Source: Sphingobium sp. CR2-8 (GTDB taxonomy: Bacteria > Pseudomonadota > Alphaproteobacteria > Sphingomonadales > Sphingomonadaceae). From it: DNA of 64,000 bases. The stretch spans positions 312,501 to 376,500 of the forward strand of contig NZ_JAYKZY010000002.1 of NCBI RefSeq assembly GCF_035818615.1, written 5' to 3'. Within the stretch, counting starts at the first letter, position 1. The number at the start of each line of letters is the position of its first letter. Shown one piece after another: positions 8,169 through 16,537 of this stretch. Under the pieces are notes generated by a model. The model worked only from the letters and a program-made list of their open reading frames with translations. It had not been told where the DNA came from and did not search any database. A program made the position numbers and the translations under genes.

Positions 8169-8884
8169 GGCCGATCCTGCGGCAGCCGATAGCGGCCGGT
8201 GATCATCGACCGGACCTGATTGATCGGTCCTGCTAGCATCACCATCAGGAGATGGACGATCACGAAGGCGACGAGCGCGAAGGCCGTGATGAAATGGATC
8301 GAGCGCGCGGTCTGCCGCCCGCCCAGCAGGTCGAGCAGCCAGGGCCAGGCCGCGTTCATGCCGGGCGCCATGGTGAGGCCGGTCAGGATGAGGAGGGGGA
8401 GGGCGACGAAGATCACGCCGACATAACTTGCCTTCTGCAACACGCCATAGCGCCGCGCGGCCTGTCCGGTCGGGAAGCGCAGCCGCGCATGGTCCTTGAC
8501 GTCCTGCCATACATGGCGCGGGGCCATGTCGCGACGGTCGATGGCCAGGTCGCGCGCAATGTGGCGGTTGCCCAGGCTCCAGAGCATATAGGCGAGCAGG
8601 GCGAAGGCGAAGATCGGCGCGGCGGCCAGATGCCAGTGACGCGACAGGGCCAGGCTGTAATGGGCAGGCAGGGTGATCCAGCCGGGGAAGCGATCCAGTT
8701 CCAGCCAGGGGACATCGAAATTCGCGCCATATTGCCCCCAGTAGAGCCGGGGATGGGCGTTGAAGATGCCAAGGCCGCTGGTGAACAAAATGTAGAGCAG
8801 CAGCGCGTTGAGCCAGTGCCACAGCCGGGTGGAAAGGCGATGGCGATTGACCACCATGCCTGCGCTTTGGGTCCGGCTGTCCAT
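8165..8884 (-). CDS. Cytochrome b561/Ni-hydrogenase-type membrane protein
   Basis: A 239-residue membrane cytochrome b of the b561/hydrogenase class. About four hydrophobic helices are visible, with histidines suited to heme: H in RLSTRLWHWLNALLLY, SLALSRHWHLAAAP, and ITAFALVAFVIVHLLMV. It should pass electrons from the quinone pool to the periplasm. The gene overlaps the downstream molybdoenzyme by 4 bases, a strong sign that they work together. The ATG at 8884 gives the expected short cytoplasmic lead (MDSRTQSAGMVVNRH) before the first helix. Confidence 0.88.
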   Translation of the reverse strand: MDSRTQSAGMVVNRHRLSTRLWHWLNALLLYILFTSGLGIFNAHPRLYWGQYGANFDVPWLELDRFPGWITLPAHYSLALSRHWHLAAAPIFAFALLAYMLWSLGNRHIARDLAIDRRDMAPRHVWQDVKDHARLRFPTGQAARRYGVLQKASYVGVIFVALPLLILTGLTMAPGMNAAWPWLLDLLGGRQTARSIHFITAFALVAFVIVHLLMVMLAGPINQVRSMITGRYRLPQDRP

Positions 8885-9198
8885 GGTCGGACTCTAGCCG
8901 ATTTTGCCGACAGGTCCACCCGGTCGTGGGCAGATCGGCCGCCGATGGGCGATGTCACCGTTTTGCAACACAAGTCCTGAAATTGTTTGAAATAAAGGTC
9001 TTGCCCCTTTGCAAAGCAATCCGACGAACCTAGATGGCGATTGCGTGATCCTGATGCATATCATGTTCTTCATCTCCCCATAATGGAGAGAAGGGTCGCA
9101 GAAGTTATTGCAAGACTTATTATGCAATTTCTTTGCATCGAACCTGAACGCCGGATGAATGTCTAAGTTACGGCGACAAGATAATATATGAGGACTTT
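8885..9198. other. Intergenic region before the outer-membrane gene
   Basis: 314 bases between divergent genes. It is visibly more AT-rich than the surroundings, especially 9060-9150. It should hold both promoters. A good ribosome site (GAGGAC) precedes 9199. CTGAAC at 9143 resembles the CTGAAC boxes described elsewhere but lacks a partner arm. I see no small gene or hairpin that I can support. Confidence 0.5.
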
Positions 9199-9711
9199 AT
9201 GAAGACTGTGATTTTCGCAGCTATTGCTGCTGCCGCCGCTGTTTCGGCCCCTGCCTTCGCTCAGGACGCTGCGCCCTTCACCGGGCCGCGCGCGGGCGTC
9301 ATTCTGGGCTATGACAAGTTCGATGGCCGCGATGGCTTCACCTACGGCGTGTCCGCAGGCTACGACCTGGCCGTCGCCAACGGCGTGACCTTCGGTCCCG
9401 AAGTGTCGTTCAGCGACAGCACCACCAGCGCGGGCGCTGGCGCCGAAGTCAGCCGCGACCTGGCCGCGTCGGTCCGTCTGGGCTACACGCTGACCCCGCA
9501 GGTTCTGGCGTTCGGCAAGGTCGGCTATGCCAACACCCGCATCGACGCCGGCAACGGCGGCGCGTCGTTCGAAGGCGTGCGCTACGGCGGTGGCCTGGAA
9601 TATGCGGTGACGCCGAACGCCTATATCTCGGCGGAATATCAGCGCAGCGAATATGAAGCCAATATCGGTGGCCGCGATGCCGGCCTGGTCGGCATCGGCT
9701 TCCGCTTCTGA
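9199..9711 (+). CDS. Outer-membrane beta-barrel protein (OmpA/Opa-like)
   Basis: A 170-residue porin-like protein with a signal peptide of about 21 residues (cut after PAFA) and an eight-strand barrel pattern of alternating residues. Typical segments are PRAGVILGYDKFDGRDGFTY, YGVSAGYDLAVANG, RLGYTLTPQVLAFGKVGYA and YISAEYQRSEYEANIGG, ending GIGFRF with a C-terminal Phe as outer-membrane proteins need. The fold matches the Opa/OmpW-like surface antigen families. The gene has a strong ribosome site (TGAGGACTTT), a codon choice typical of a well expressed gene and its own terminator. Role: structural or surface protein, not more precisely known. Confidence 0.87.
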   Translation: MKTVIFAAIAAAAAVSAPAFAQDAAPFTGPRAGVILGYDKFDGRDGFTYGVSAGYDLAVANGVTFGPEVSFSDSTTSAGAGAEVSRDLAASVRLGYTLTPQVLAFGKVGYANTRIDAGNGGASFEGVRYGGGLEYAVTPNAYISAEYQRSEYEANIGGRDAGLVGIGFRF

Positions 9712-9750
9712 TCTTTCCCGGTCGGGATCACGGCCCGATCGGATAGGGCG

Positions 9751-9783
9751 AAAGGGCGGTCCTGCAAAGGGCCGCCCTTTTTC
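9751..9783 (+). terminator. Intrinsic terminator after the barrel gene
   Basis: Perfect 9-bp stem AAAGGGCGG (9751-9759) and CCGCCCTTT (9772-9780), 12-base loop, followed by TT. It also faces the rlmN gene end at 9832 and could work in both directions. Confidence 0.85.
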
Positions 9784-9831
9784 TATGGGCAGGGCTGGTC
9801 GTCCCGCGCCGAGGGCGCGCCGTCGCCCCGA

Positions 9832-11100
9832 TCAACCGAGCGCGGCTTGCTTCTCTTCGGCCAGGCGCTTCATCTCCGCCTTGCTCTTTTTCTCGCTCGC
9901 GGACTTGAGCTGGCCGCAGGCCGCCATGATATCGCGGCCGCGCGGGGTGCGCACCGGTGCGCTGATGCCGCCTTCGAACACGATGCTGCTGAACGCGCGA
10001 ATCCGCTCCGGCGTCGAACATTCATAATCGGTGCCCGGCCAGGGGTTGAACGGGATCAGGTTGACCTTGGCCGGCAGCTTATATTTGCGGATCAGCCGGA
10101 CCAGTTCGCGCGCGTCGGCGTCACTGTCATTCTTGTCGCGGATCATCACATATTCGAAGGTGATGCGGCGCGCATTGCTGGCCTTGGGATAGTCGGCGCA
10201 GGCCTGGAGCAGTTCCTCTATGCCATATTTGCGGTTGAGCGGCACCAGTTCGTCGCGCACTTCCTTGGTCACGCCATGCAGCGAGACGGCCAGGTTGACG
10301 CCGATTTCCTCGCTCGCGCGGGCCATCATCGGGATGACGCCCGACGTGGACAGGGTGATGCGACGGCGCGACAGGGCCAGCCCGTCGCCGTCCATCACGA
10401 CCCTGAGCGCGTCGCGGACATGCTCGAAATTATAGAGTGGCTCGCCCATGCCCATCATGACGATATTGGTCAGCATCCGCCCGTCGGGCGAATATTGCGG
10501 CGCGTCCTCATCCTCGTCCACATCGGCATCGTTCGCGGCACCCATATTGCCCTTGGGCCATTCGCCCAGTGCATCGCGCGCCAGCATGACCTGGCCGACG
10601 ATCTCGCCCGGCGTCAGGTTGCGGACGAGGCGCATCGTCCCGGTGTGGCAGAAGCTGCAATTCAATGTGCAGCCGACCTGGCTGGACACGCAAAGCGTGC
10701 CCCGATCTGCGTCGGGGATGAAGACCATTTCATAATCCTGGCCATCGTCCGATCGGAGCAGCCATTTGCGGGTGCCATCGTTCGATACCTGCGCCTCCAC
10801 CACCTGCGGGCGGCCGACGACGAAGCGTTCGGCCATCCAGCCGCGCATCGGTTTGGCAAGGTCGGTCATGGCGTCGAAATCGGTTTCGCCGCGATGGTAG
10901 AGCCAGTGGAACAGCTGCTTGGACCGCAGCTTGGCGGCCTTCCCGTCCAGCCCGGCCTCTTCCAGCGCGCCTTTCATCTGTGGGCGCGAAAGGCCCATCA
11001 GGTCGATGCGGCCATCCGCGCGCGGGGTCACCGCGCGCGGCACGGGCACAGGGTCGATAAGGCCGGGAATCGGCATGAGCGGGCTGGCGGCTGATTGCAT
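9832..11100 (-). CDS. rlmN: 23S rRNA (adenine(2503)-C(2))-methyltransferase
   Basis: Radical-SAM enzyme that methylates A2503 of 23S rRNA and also A37 of some tRNAs. The 422-residue product has the cluster motif [11 protein letters not shown] (three cysteines of CxxxCxxC), preceded by [13 protein letters not shown], and the family blocks [25 protein letters not shown] and [24 protein letters not shown]. The C-terminal tail is Lys/Glu-rich. An insertion with [16 protein letters not shown] acidic residues after the cluster region (about residues 198-208) is longer than in E. coli but common in sphingomonads. The start [13 protein letters not shown] is a clean ATG. Confidence 0.95.
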   Translation of the reverse strand: MQSAASPLMPIPGLIDPVPVPRAVTPRADGRIDLMGLSRPQMKGALEEAGLDGKAAKLRSKQLFHWLYHRGETDFDAMTDLAKPMRGWMAERFVVGRPQVVEAQVSNDGTRKWLLRSDDGQDYEMVFIPDADRGTLCVSSQVGCTLNCSFCHTGTMRLVRNLTPGEIVGQVMLARDALGEWPKGNMGAANDADVDEDEDAPQYSPDGRMLTNIVMMGMGEPLYNFEHVRDALRVVMDGDGLALSRRRITLSTSGVIPMMARASEEIGVNLAVSLHGVTKEVRDELVPLNRKYGIEELLQACADYPKASNARRITFEYVMIRDKNDSDADARELVRLIRKYKLPAKVNLIPFNPWPGTDYECSTPERIRAFSSIVFEGGISAPVRTPRGRDIMAACGQLKSASEKKSKAEMKRLAEEKQAALG

Positions 11101-11145
11101 GGCGCGCCCATAGCCGATTTTTGCGGATTTTGGAAGCGCGGCCGC

Positions 11146-11664
11146 CTAACGCAATCGGGCGCAGCCCAGGGCCGCCGCATCGATCGCCGTCGCCGCGCCG
11201 CGCAGGGCGTAACTGTCGGCAAAGCCGCGCCCGTCCGCGCCCACGCTGGCGACGCTCATGCTGCTGGCCGACCGCATGGCGGCGACGATCTGCGCGTCGC
11301 CGCGCGCGTCGGGCGCCCAGGCGTCGACCTGGCCCGCGACCAGCGTGAAGCGGCGTTCGCCCAGGGTCAGCGTGACCGGCGCTTGGGCTGCGCGCGCCCG
11401 GCTGAGGCGGACATGCACTTGCCCGCGCACCCGCTGGCGGGGCCAGGTGCCGATGGCGACGAAGCCCTTTGGCATCTGGCTGCGGCGCGCCGCGGGTTGG
11501 GCGATGGCATAGCATCGCGGCGTCGCGGGATCGCGGAACGCGCCCCAGCTTTCGAAAATACCCAGCGAATCGCGCGCGATGGCGGGCGACCCCACCAGCA
11601 GCGGCAGGATCAGCAGGGTCAATGTCAGGATCGGTGTCCGGCGCATGGTCCGGGCAAAGCCCAT
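11146..11664 (-). CDS. IalB-like secreted protein
   Basis: A 172-residue exported protein resembling the invasion-associated locus B (IalB) family: a signal peptide (about 1-30), then GIFESWGAFRDPATPRCYAIAQP, then GFVAIGTWPRQRVRGQVHVRLSR and a C-terminal cysteine in AALGCARLR. The two mature cysteines may pair. I keep the first ATG (MGFARTMRRT) because AAGGAGA sits at the right distance before it. The role in free-living bacteria is not known; despite the name, the family is widespread and is not evidence of virulence. The gene lies 45 bases after rlmN on the other side of its start. Confidence 0.75.
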   Translation of the reverse strand: MGFARTMRRTPILTLTLLILPLLVGSPAIARDSLGIFESWGAFRDPATPRCYAIAQPAARRSQMPKGFVAIGTWPRQRVRGQVHVRLSRARAAQAPVTLTLGERRFTLVAGQVDAWAPDARGDAQIVAAMRSASSMSVASVGADGRGFADSYALRGAATAIDAAALGCARLR

Positions 11665-11817
11665 GCCGTCTCCTTTTGCAACCCTGCCCGATCAAAAGCG
11701 CGAAGCGGACGCTTGCCCAAGTCGTCATAGCGGTTATGAAGAAGCATCCATCATTGTCGCCGGGATTCGACCGAATCCCCGGCTATCGGCTTAAAAAGAA
11801 ACGGACAGAACAGGGAC

Positions 11818-12930
11818 ATGAAGGCCACCATCGAACGCGCAACGCTCCTCAAGAGCCTGAGCCACGTCCAGTCGGTGGTCGAGCGCAGGAATACCATTCC
11901 GATCCTGTCCAACGTGCTGATCGAGGCATCGGCCGACGGCGCGATCAAGCTGATGGCGACCGATCTCGACCTCCAGATCGTGGAAAGCGTGTCGGCACAG
12001 GTCGAGCAGGCGGGCGCGACGACTATTTCCGCGCACACGCTGTTCGACATCGCGCGCAAGCTGCCCGAAGGCAGCCAGGTGTCGTTGCAGGCGGCCGAGG
12101 GCAAGATGCTGATCCAGGCCGGCCGCGCCCGGTTCAACCTGTCCACCCTGCCGCGCGACGATTTCCCGGTGATCGCGGAGGGCGACCTGCCCACCACCTT
12201 CGAACTGCCGGCCGAAACATTGAAGCAGATCATCGACAAGACGCGCTTCGCCATCTCGACCGAAGAAACGCGCTATTATCTGAACGGCATCTATTTCCAT
12301 GTCACCGACGACGACCAGCCGGTGCTGAAGGCCGCGGCGACCGACGGCCATCGTCTGGCCCGCGTCACCGTGACCCGCCCCGATGGCGCGGAAGGGATGC
12401 CCGGCATCATCATTCCGCGCAAATGCATCGGCGAACTGCGCAAGCTGCTGGACGAAGTGGACGGGTCCGTGGGCATCGCCCTGTCGGCCAGCAAGATCCG
12501 CTTCAACCTGGGCAGCGCGATCCTGACCAGCAAGCTGATCGACGGGACTTTTCCCGATTACAGCCGCGTCATCCCGACCGCGAACGACAAGCTGCTCAAG
12601 ATCGATCCGCGCAGCTTCGAACAGGGCGTCGATCGCGTTGCGACCATCGCCACGGAAAAGACCCGCGCGGTCAAGATGAGCCTGGACAAGGACAAGATCA
12701 CCCTGTCCGTGACCAGCCCGGAAAATGGCACGGCGGCCGAGGAAGTGCCCGGCGCGTTCCAGGGCGAAGGCTTCGATATCGGCTTCAACGCCCGCTATCT
12801 GCTCGACATATTGGGGCAGATCGACAGCGACCTGGTGGAACTGCATCTGGCCGACGCAGCGGCCCCCACGCTGATCCGCGAAAACGACGCCAGCCCTGCG
12901 CTCTACGTCCTGATGCCGATGCGCGTGTGA
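11818..12930 (+). CDS. dnaN: DNA polymerase III beta subunit (sliding clamp)
   Basis: Ring-shaped processivity factor that tethers DNA polymerase III to DNA. The 370-residue length is that of three clamp domains. Recognisable blocks are ERRNTIPILSNVLIEA in domain I, FAISTEETRYYLNGIYFH and ATDGHRLARV in domain II, and the C-terminal peptide-binding edge ending ALYVLMPMRV (typical form xVMPMRL). The gene is isolated from dnaA and recF; recF is about 9.4 kb away on the same strand. It is followed by a clean stem-loop at 12936-12967. Confidence 0.98.
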   Translation: MKATIERATLLKSLSHVQSVVERRNTIPILSNVLIEASADGAIKLMATDLDLQIVESVSAQVEQAGATTISAHTLFDIARKLPEGSQVSLQAAEGKMLIQAGRARFNLSTLPRDDFPVIAEGDLPTTFELPAETLKQIIDKTRFAISTEETRYYLNGIYFHVTDDDQPVLKAAATDGHRLARVTVTRPDGAEGMPGIIIPRKCIGELRKLLDEVDGSVGIALSASKIRFNLGSAILTSKLIDGTFPDYSRVIPTANDKLLKIDPRSFEQGVDRVATIATEKTRAVKMSLDKDKITLSVTSPENGTAAEEVPGAFQGEGFDIGFNARYLLDILGQIDSDLVELHLADAAAPTLIRENDASPALYVLMPMRV

Positions 12931-12935
12931 TATGA

Positions 12936-12967
12936 CCTTTGGTGCGGGGTTCTACCTGCACCAAAGG
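12936..12967 (+). terminator. Stem-loop after dnaN
   Basis: Perfect 10-bp stem CCTTTGGTGC (12936-12945) and GCACCAAAGG (12958-12967) with a 12-base loop, starting 5 bases after the dnaN stop. There is no T-tract, so it may be a processing or attenuating hairpin instead of a strong terminator. Confidence 0.6.
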
Positions 12968-13015
12968 AGGGTGGAAGTAATTCTCTGGCAAGGAGTTTGC
13001 GCTACGGGTGGCCTC

Positions 13016-15628
13016 ATGTCCCGGCTGCGCGCATCCCTCACCGATAACCCCTCCCGTTCCATGACCCTGATGGTCGCTCTTGGCCTGTCGGAAAGCGGCA
13101 CCGAAGTGTCCGCATCCTGGATATCAGGCGCCTTGACCCACATTGCGCGGCTCTGGCCGCTGATGTTGCTGGCCAAACTGTGCCTGATCGCCCTGCTCGA
13201 CCTGCCCTTCTATTCGGGTAACTACATGCAGCTCGCCCTGATGGTCGCGATGCTGCTGGTCGACGGCACGCTGATGCTGGCGCCGCGCCGGGCCTGGTTC
13301 ATCCGGCTTATGCCGCACGTCCAGAAACGGATGATGCTGCCGATGGTGTTCCTGTCCGGCCTGACCTTCAGCCTGTGGCTGGGCTATGAAAACAAGGCGG
13401 CGACCGATACGCTGTTTCTGGCGGCGGTGCCCGAACTGGCCACGGCGCTGCTGGCGGTCTGCATCTTCGGCGACCGCCGGTTGCTCGGCATCAGCTATTT
13501 CCTGGGCGCGCTGATCGTGGCTGTGGTGGAAAAGGCGGGCGTGGCGCAGATCGGGCTGTTCTTCAGCTGCGTGCTAGTGATGCTGGTCGCGGCCTTGCGT
13601 CAGGCGAACACCGATCGCGATTCTGCGATCACCCGGCACCGGCAGGACCTGCGGGCGCAGCGTTCCGACCGCCTGTTGCAGGAACATGAACGCAGCGGGC
13701 GCGGCTGGTTCTGGGAAACCGACCGGCTGGGCTGCCTCACCTATATATCCGACACGCTGGCCCAGTCGCTCGGCCTGTCCGCTGATACGCTGATCGGGCG
13801 CCAGATCACCGACCTCGTCAAGCCCGGCGACAAGAAGCAGGGCGATGGCGAACGCACGCTGGGTTTCCATCTGTCGGCGCGCACGGGCTTTGCCGATCTG
13901 GCGGTTTGCGCCGCGCTGGCCCGGGAGGAACGCTGGTGGTCGATTTCGGGCCAGCCGGTGTTCAACGAATATGGCCAGTTTCACGGCTTTCGCGGATCGG
14001 GCACCGACCTCACCGAAATGCGCCGCAGCCAGGCGGAAGTCACGCGGCTGGCCCAGTTCGATTCGCTGACCGGCCTTGCCAACCGCATCCAGATGCTCGG
14101 TTCGCTGGAGCAGGCGGTGGCGCATCGGCACGGCAAGCCGGGCGAATGCACGCTGATGATGCTCGACCTCGACCGGTTCAAGATCGTCAACGACACGCTG
14201 GGCCATCCTGCCGGCGATACGCTGTTGCGGCAGGTCAGCCAACGGTTGCAGCGGGTGGTCGGCGACAAGGGGCTGGTCGGGCGTCAGGGTGGCGACGAAT
14301 TCAAGATATTGCTGCCTGGCCGCCACGATCAGGCGGCGCTGGCGCAACTGGCGCAGGCGATCATCGCCTCGATTTCGCAGCCCTATTCGATAGAGGGCAC
14401 GGCGGTGGTCATCGGCGTGTCGATCGGTTTGAGCTGTTGTCCGCACGATGGCGTCACGGCCGATGCGCTGATCCGCAATGCCGACCTGGCGCTCTATGCG
14501 GCCAAGGGCAACGGGCGGGGCGTCCACCGTTTCTATTCGCCGGAAATGCATGCCGATGCGGAAGATCGCCGCGCGCTGGAAGAGGATCTGCGGCGCGCAC
14601 TCGCCGGCGATGGGCTGCACCTGGTCTATCAGCCGGTGGTGTCGTCCAAGACCGAACATATCACCGGATATGAAGCGCTGCTGCGCTGGACCCATCCGGC
14701 GCGCGGGCCGATTTCGCCGACCATATTCATTCCGATCGCCGAGGAAAGCGGCCTGATCGGCCAGATCGGCGAATGGGTGATGCGCACCGCCTGTCGCGAT
14801 GCCGCCGACTGGCAGGACGGCATCCGCGTGGCGGTGAACGTGTCGCCCAGCCAGTTCGCCAATCCCGGCTTTCCCTCGACGGTCATGAGCGCGCTGGCCG
14901 CGTCGCAGCTCGCGCCCGAGCGGCTGGAGCTGGAAATCACCGAAAGCGTGTTCCTCAACGACGATGACGGCACCGACGCGATGTTCAGCCGGTTGAAGGC
15001 GATCGGCGTCCGGCTGGCGCTTGATGATTTCGGCACCGGCTATTCCTCGCTCGGCTATCTGAAGAAGGCGCCGTTCGACAAGATCAAGATCGACCAGAGC
15101 TTCGTGCGCGGCGCCGCCATCAAGGGCAACCGCAACAGCGCGATCATCAAGGCGATCGTCAGCCTGGCCGAAGCGCTGGGCATGGACACGACGGCCGAAG
15201 GCGCGGAAACGCAGGACGAACTGGCGCTGATCCGGCAATTGGGGTGCAGCCATATCCAAGGCTATATCTACGGGAAACCGATGCCCGCCGCCGATGTGCT
15301 GGCAGGCCAGCTTCAAGCGGGCACGGCGGCGAGCGCCAACGGCTTCCAGTCCAGCCGCCCGGAACGCAAGACCATGTTGCGTACCATTGCGATCCATCAT
15401 GACGGCCATGTCTATACCGGCAGGGTCCGGAACATCTCACCCACCGGCGCGCTGATCGAGGGGTTGTGGAACGTGCCCGAAGGCACGTTGTTCGCGATCG
15501 AACTGGCCGAAAACCAGTTCGTCAACGCCACCAGCCGCTGGTCGAAGGAAGACCGGGTGGGGGTGGAATTTGCCGGCGCGATCGACATCAGCACATTGCG
15601 CAATGCCCCCAAGACGATGGTGGGGTGA
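13016..15628 (+). CDS. PAS-GGDEF-EAL-PilZ cyclic-di-GMP enzyme
   Basis: A 870-residue membrane protein that carries both cyclic-di-GMP synthesis and breakdown domains plus a cyclic-di-GMP binding domain. Order: about five membrane helices (residues 40-190), a PAS domain (about 225-350), GGDEF with intact GGDEF at residues 425-429, EAL with EAL at 553-555, and a C-terminal PilZ from about 780. EAL metal and base residues are all visible: NVSPSQF, EITES, DDFGTGYSSL, KIDQSF, AEGAE and QGYIYGKP. PilZ shows RVRNISPTGALIEG. No canonical RxxD inhibitory site precedes GGDEF. I start at MSRLRAS; an upstream extension is possible but has no better ribosome site. Confidence 0.92.
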   Translation: MSRLRASLTDNPSRSMTLMVALGLSESGTEVSASWISGALTHIARLWPLMLLAKLCLIALLDLPFYSGNYMQLALMVAMLLVDGTLMLAPRRAWFIRLMPHVQKRMMLPMVFLSGLTFSLWLGYENKAATDTLFLAAVPELATALLAVCIFGDRRLLGISYFLGALIVAVVEKAGVAQIGLFFSCVLVMLVAALRQANTDRDSAITRHRQDLRAQRSDRLLQEHERSGRGWFWETDRLGCLTYISDTLAQSLGLSADTLIGRQITDLVKPGDKKQGDGERTLGFHLSARTGFADLAVCAALAREERWWSISGQPVFNEYGQFHGFRGSGTDLTEMRRSQAEVTRLAQFDSLTGLANRIQMLGSLEQAVAHRHGKPGECTLMMLDLDRFKIVNDTLGHPAGDTLLRQVSQRLQRVVGDKGLVGRQGGDEFKILLPGRHDQAALAQLAQAIIASISQPYSIEGTAVVIGVSIGLSCCPHDGVTADALIRNADLALYAAKGNGRGVHRFYSPEMHADAEDRRALEEDLRRALAGDGLHLVYQPVVSSKTEHITGYEALLRWTHPARGPISPTIFIPIAEESGLIGQIGEWVMRTACRDAADWQDGIRVAVNVSPSQFANPGFPSTVMSALAASQLAPERLELEITESVFLNDDDGTDAMFSRLKAIGVRLALDDFGTGYSSLGYLKKAPFDKIKIDQSFVRGAAIKGNRNSAIIKAIVSLAEALGMDTTAEGAETQDELALIRQLGCSHIQGYIYGKPMPAADVLAGQLQAGTAASANGFQSSRPERKTMLRTIAIHHDGHVYTGRVRNISPTGALIEGLWNVPEGTLFAIELAENQFVNATSRWSKEDRVGVEFAGAIDISTLRNAPKTMVG

Positions 15629-15731
15629 CGCGCACAGCCGTTTTGGCAACAAAATGTCACGTTGATCAGCCGGAACGCTGCATCCGTCTAGCGATTATGT
15701 TCGACGCACATGTCAGCATAAGGACGATCGA

Positions 15732-15929
15732 ATGCGCAATTGGGATGAGGATGATAAGCCTGCTCGCCGTCGTGGCGTCGGCAATTTCGCCGTGCTGGGC
15801 GTGGCGGCGATTCTGGGGATCGCCGCCGTCAGCGCCTATGTGATTTCCGGCAAGGATGCGCCGGTCAAGCCGGCCAGCGGGTCCGCCAATGCCATGGCGT
15901 TGGCAAGTTCCAAGCCTGCGCCGCGCTAA
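15732..15929 (+). CDS. Small single-span membrane protein
   Basis: A 65-residue protein with a charged head (MRNWDEDDKPARRRG), one hydrophobic helix (about residues 17-39, ending AYVISG) and a short Ala/Pro/Ser tail. A purine-rich site (AAGGACGA) precedes the ATG, and a strong terminator follows at 15967. I do not recognise the family; small proteins of this build are common in sphingomonads. The coding call rests on the ribosome site, the coherent helix and the terminator. Confidence 0.6.
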   Translation: MRNWDEDDKPARRRGVGNFAVLGVAAILGIAAVSAYVISGKDAPVKPASGSANAMALASSKPAPR

Positions 15930-15966
15930 TCTGCCCTGCGCAGGGCGGACCTGTAGGGGATGATGA

Positions 15967-16011
15967 AACGACGAAGGGGAGGCGCAGATGTTGCGCCTCC
16001 CCTTCGTCGTT
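15967..16011. terminator. Strong bidirectional terminator
   Basis: Perfect 20-bp stem, arms 15967-15986 and 15992-16011, with a 5-base loop. It separates the small membrane-protein gene from the convergent response-regulator gene that ends at 16034. Confidence 0.85.
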
Positions 16012-16033
16012 GCGCACATTTCGAGGCGCCCGT

Positions 16034-16462
16034 TCAGGCCGCGATCGCCACCGGTTCCATCGCCTTTTCCGCCACGATCATGCCACGGCCCAGACTGCGG
16101 ATCAGGCCGATGAAGCGGGTCGCCTCGCGCACGATCATCGCCTTGTTGAAACAGGCGGCCGCGCCGCGGTCCATCGCTTCGGCGACGATCGGCGCGCCGT
16201 CGCGCATCAGGCTGGACAGCATGATGACCGGGCATGGCTCCATGTCCATGATCTCGTCCAATATCGCCAGGCCGTCCCGGCCCGGCATGGCGATGTCCAG
16301 CGTCACGACATCGGGCTTCTCCAGCCGGATCATGTCGATCGCCTCCTCGCCATTGCGGGCGATGCCGACCACTTCGATCCGCCGGTCGCGCTCCAGCAGC
16401 GTTTCGATCATCGCGCGAATGGTCAGCGAATCGTCGACCACCACTATCCTGACGGGCTTCAT
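16034..16462 (-). CDS. Receiver-only response regulator (CheB-receiver-like)
   Basis: A 142-residue protein that is a single receiver domain. Acidic residues D10-D11 in VVVDDSLTIRAMI and the phosphoacceptor aspartate in DVVTLDIAMPGRDGL (about residue 56) are present. The domain resembles the receiver of the chemotaxis methylesterase CheB (VVDDSLTIRAMI, PVIMLSSL), but no methylesterase domain follows. The usual KP pair is replaced by NKA (CFNKAMIV), with the Lys kept. No kinase or chemotaxis gene is in the window, so partners are unknown. Such stand-alone receivers may modulate flagellar or stress pathways. Confidence 0.88.
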   Translation of the reverse strand: MKPVRIVVVDDSLTIRAMIETLLERDRRIEVVGIARNGEEAIDMIRLEKPDVVTLDIAMPGRDGLAILDEIMDMEPCPVIMLSSLMRDGAPIVAEAMDRGAAACFNKAMIVREATRFIGLIRSLGRGMIVAEKAMEPVAIAA

Positions 16463-16537
16463 TCATCGTCTCCCCAACCGTTACACGCCTTCATAACGGC
16501 GGGGGAACGCGCGGCTTTAGCCGTGGCTAACGACCAT

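Noticed and set aside
8894..9127. Open frame of 77 codons before the barrel gene
   Set aside because: It lies in the AT-rich regulatory gap, without ribosome site or family match.
13574..15409. A 611-codon frame opposite the GGDEF-EAL gene
   Set aside because: Low-complexity reverse complement of conserved GGDEF/EAL codons.
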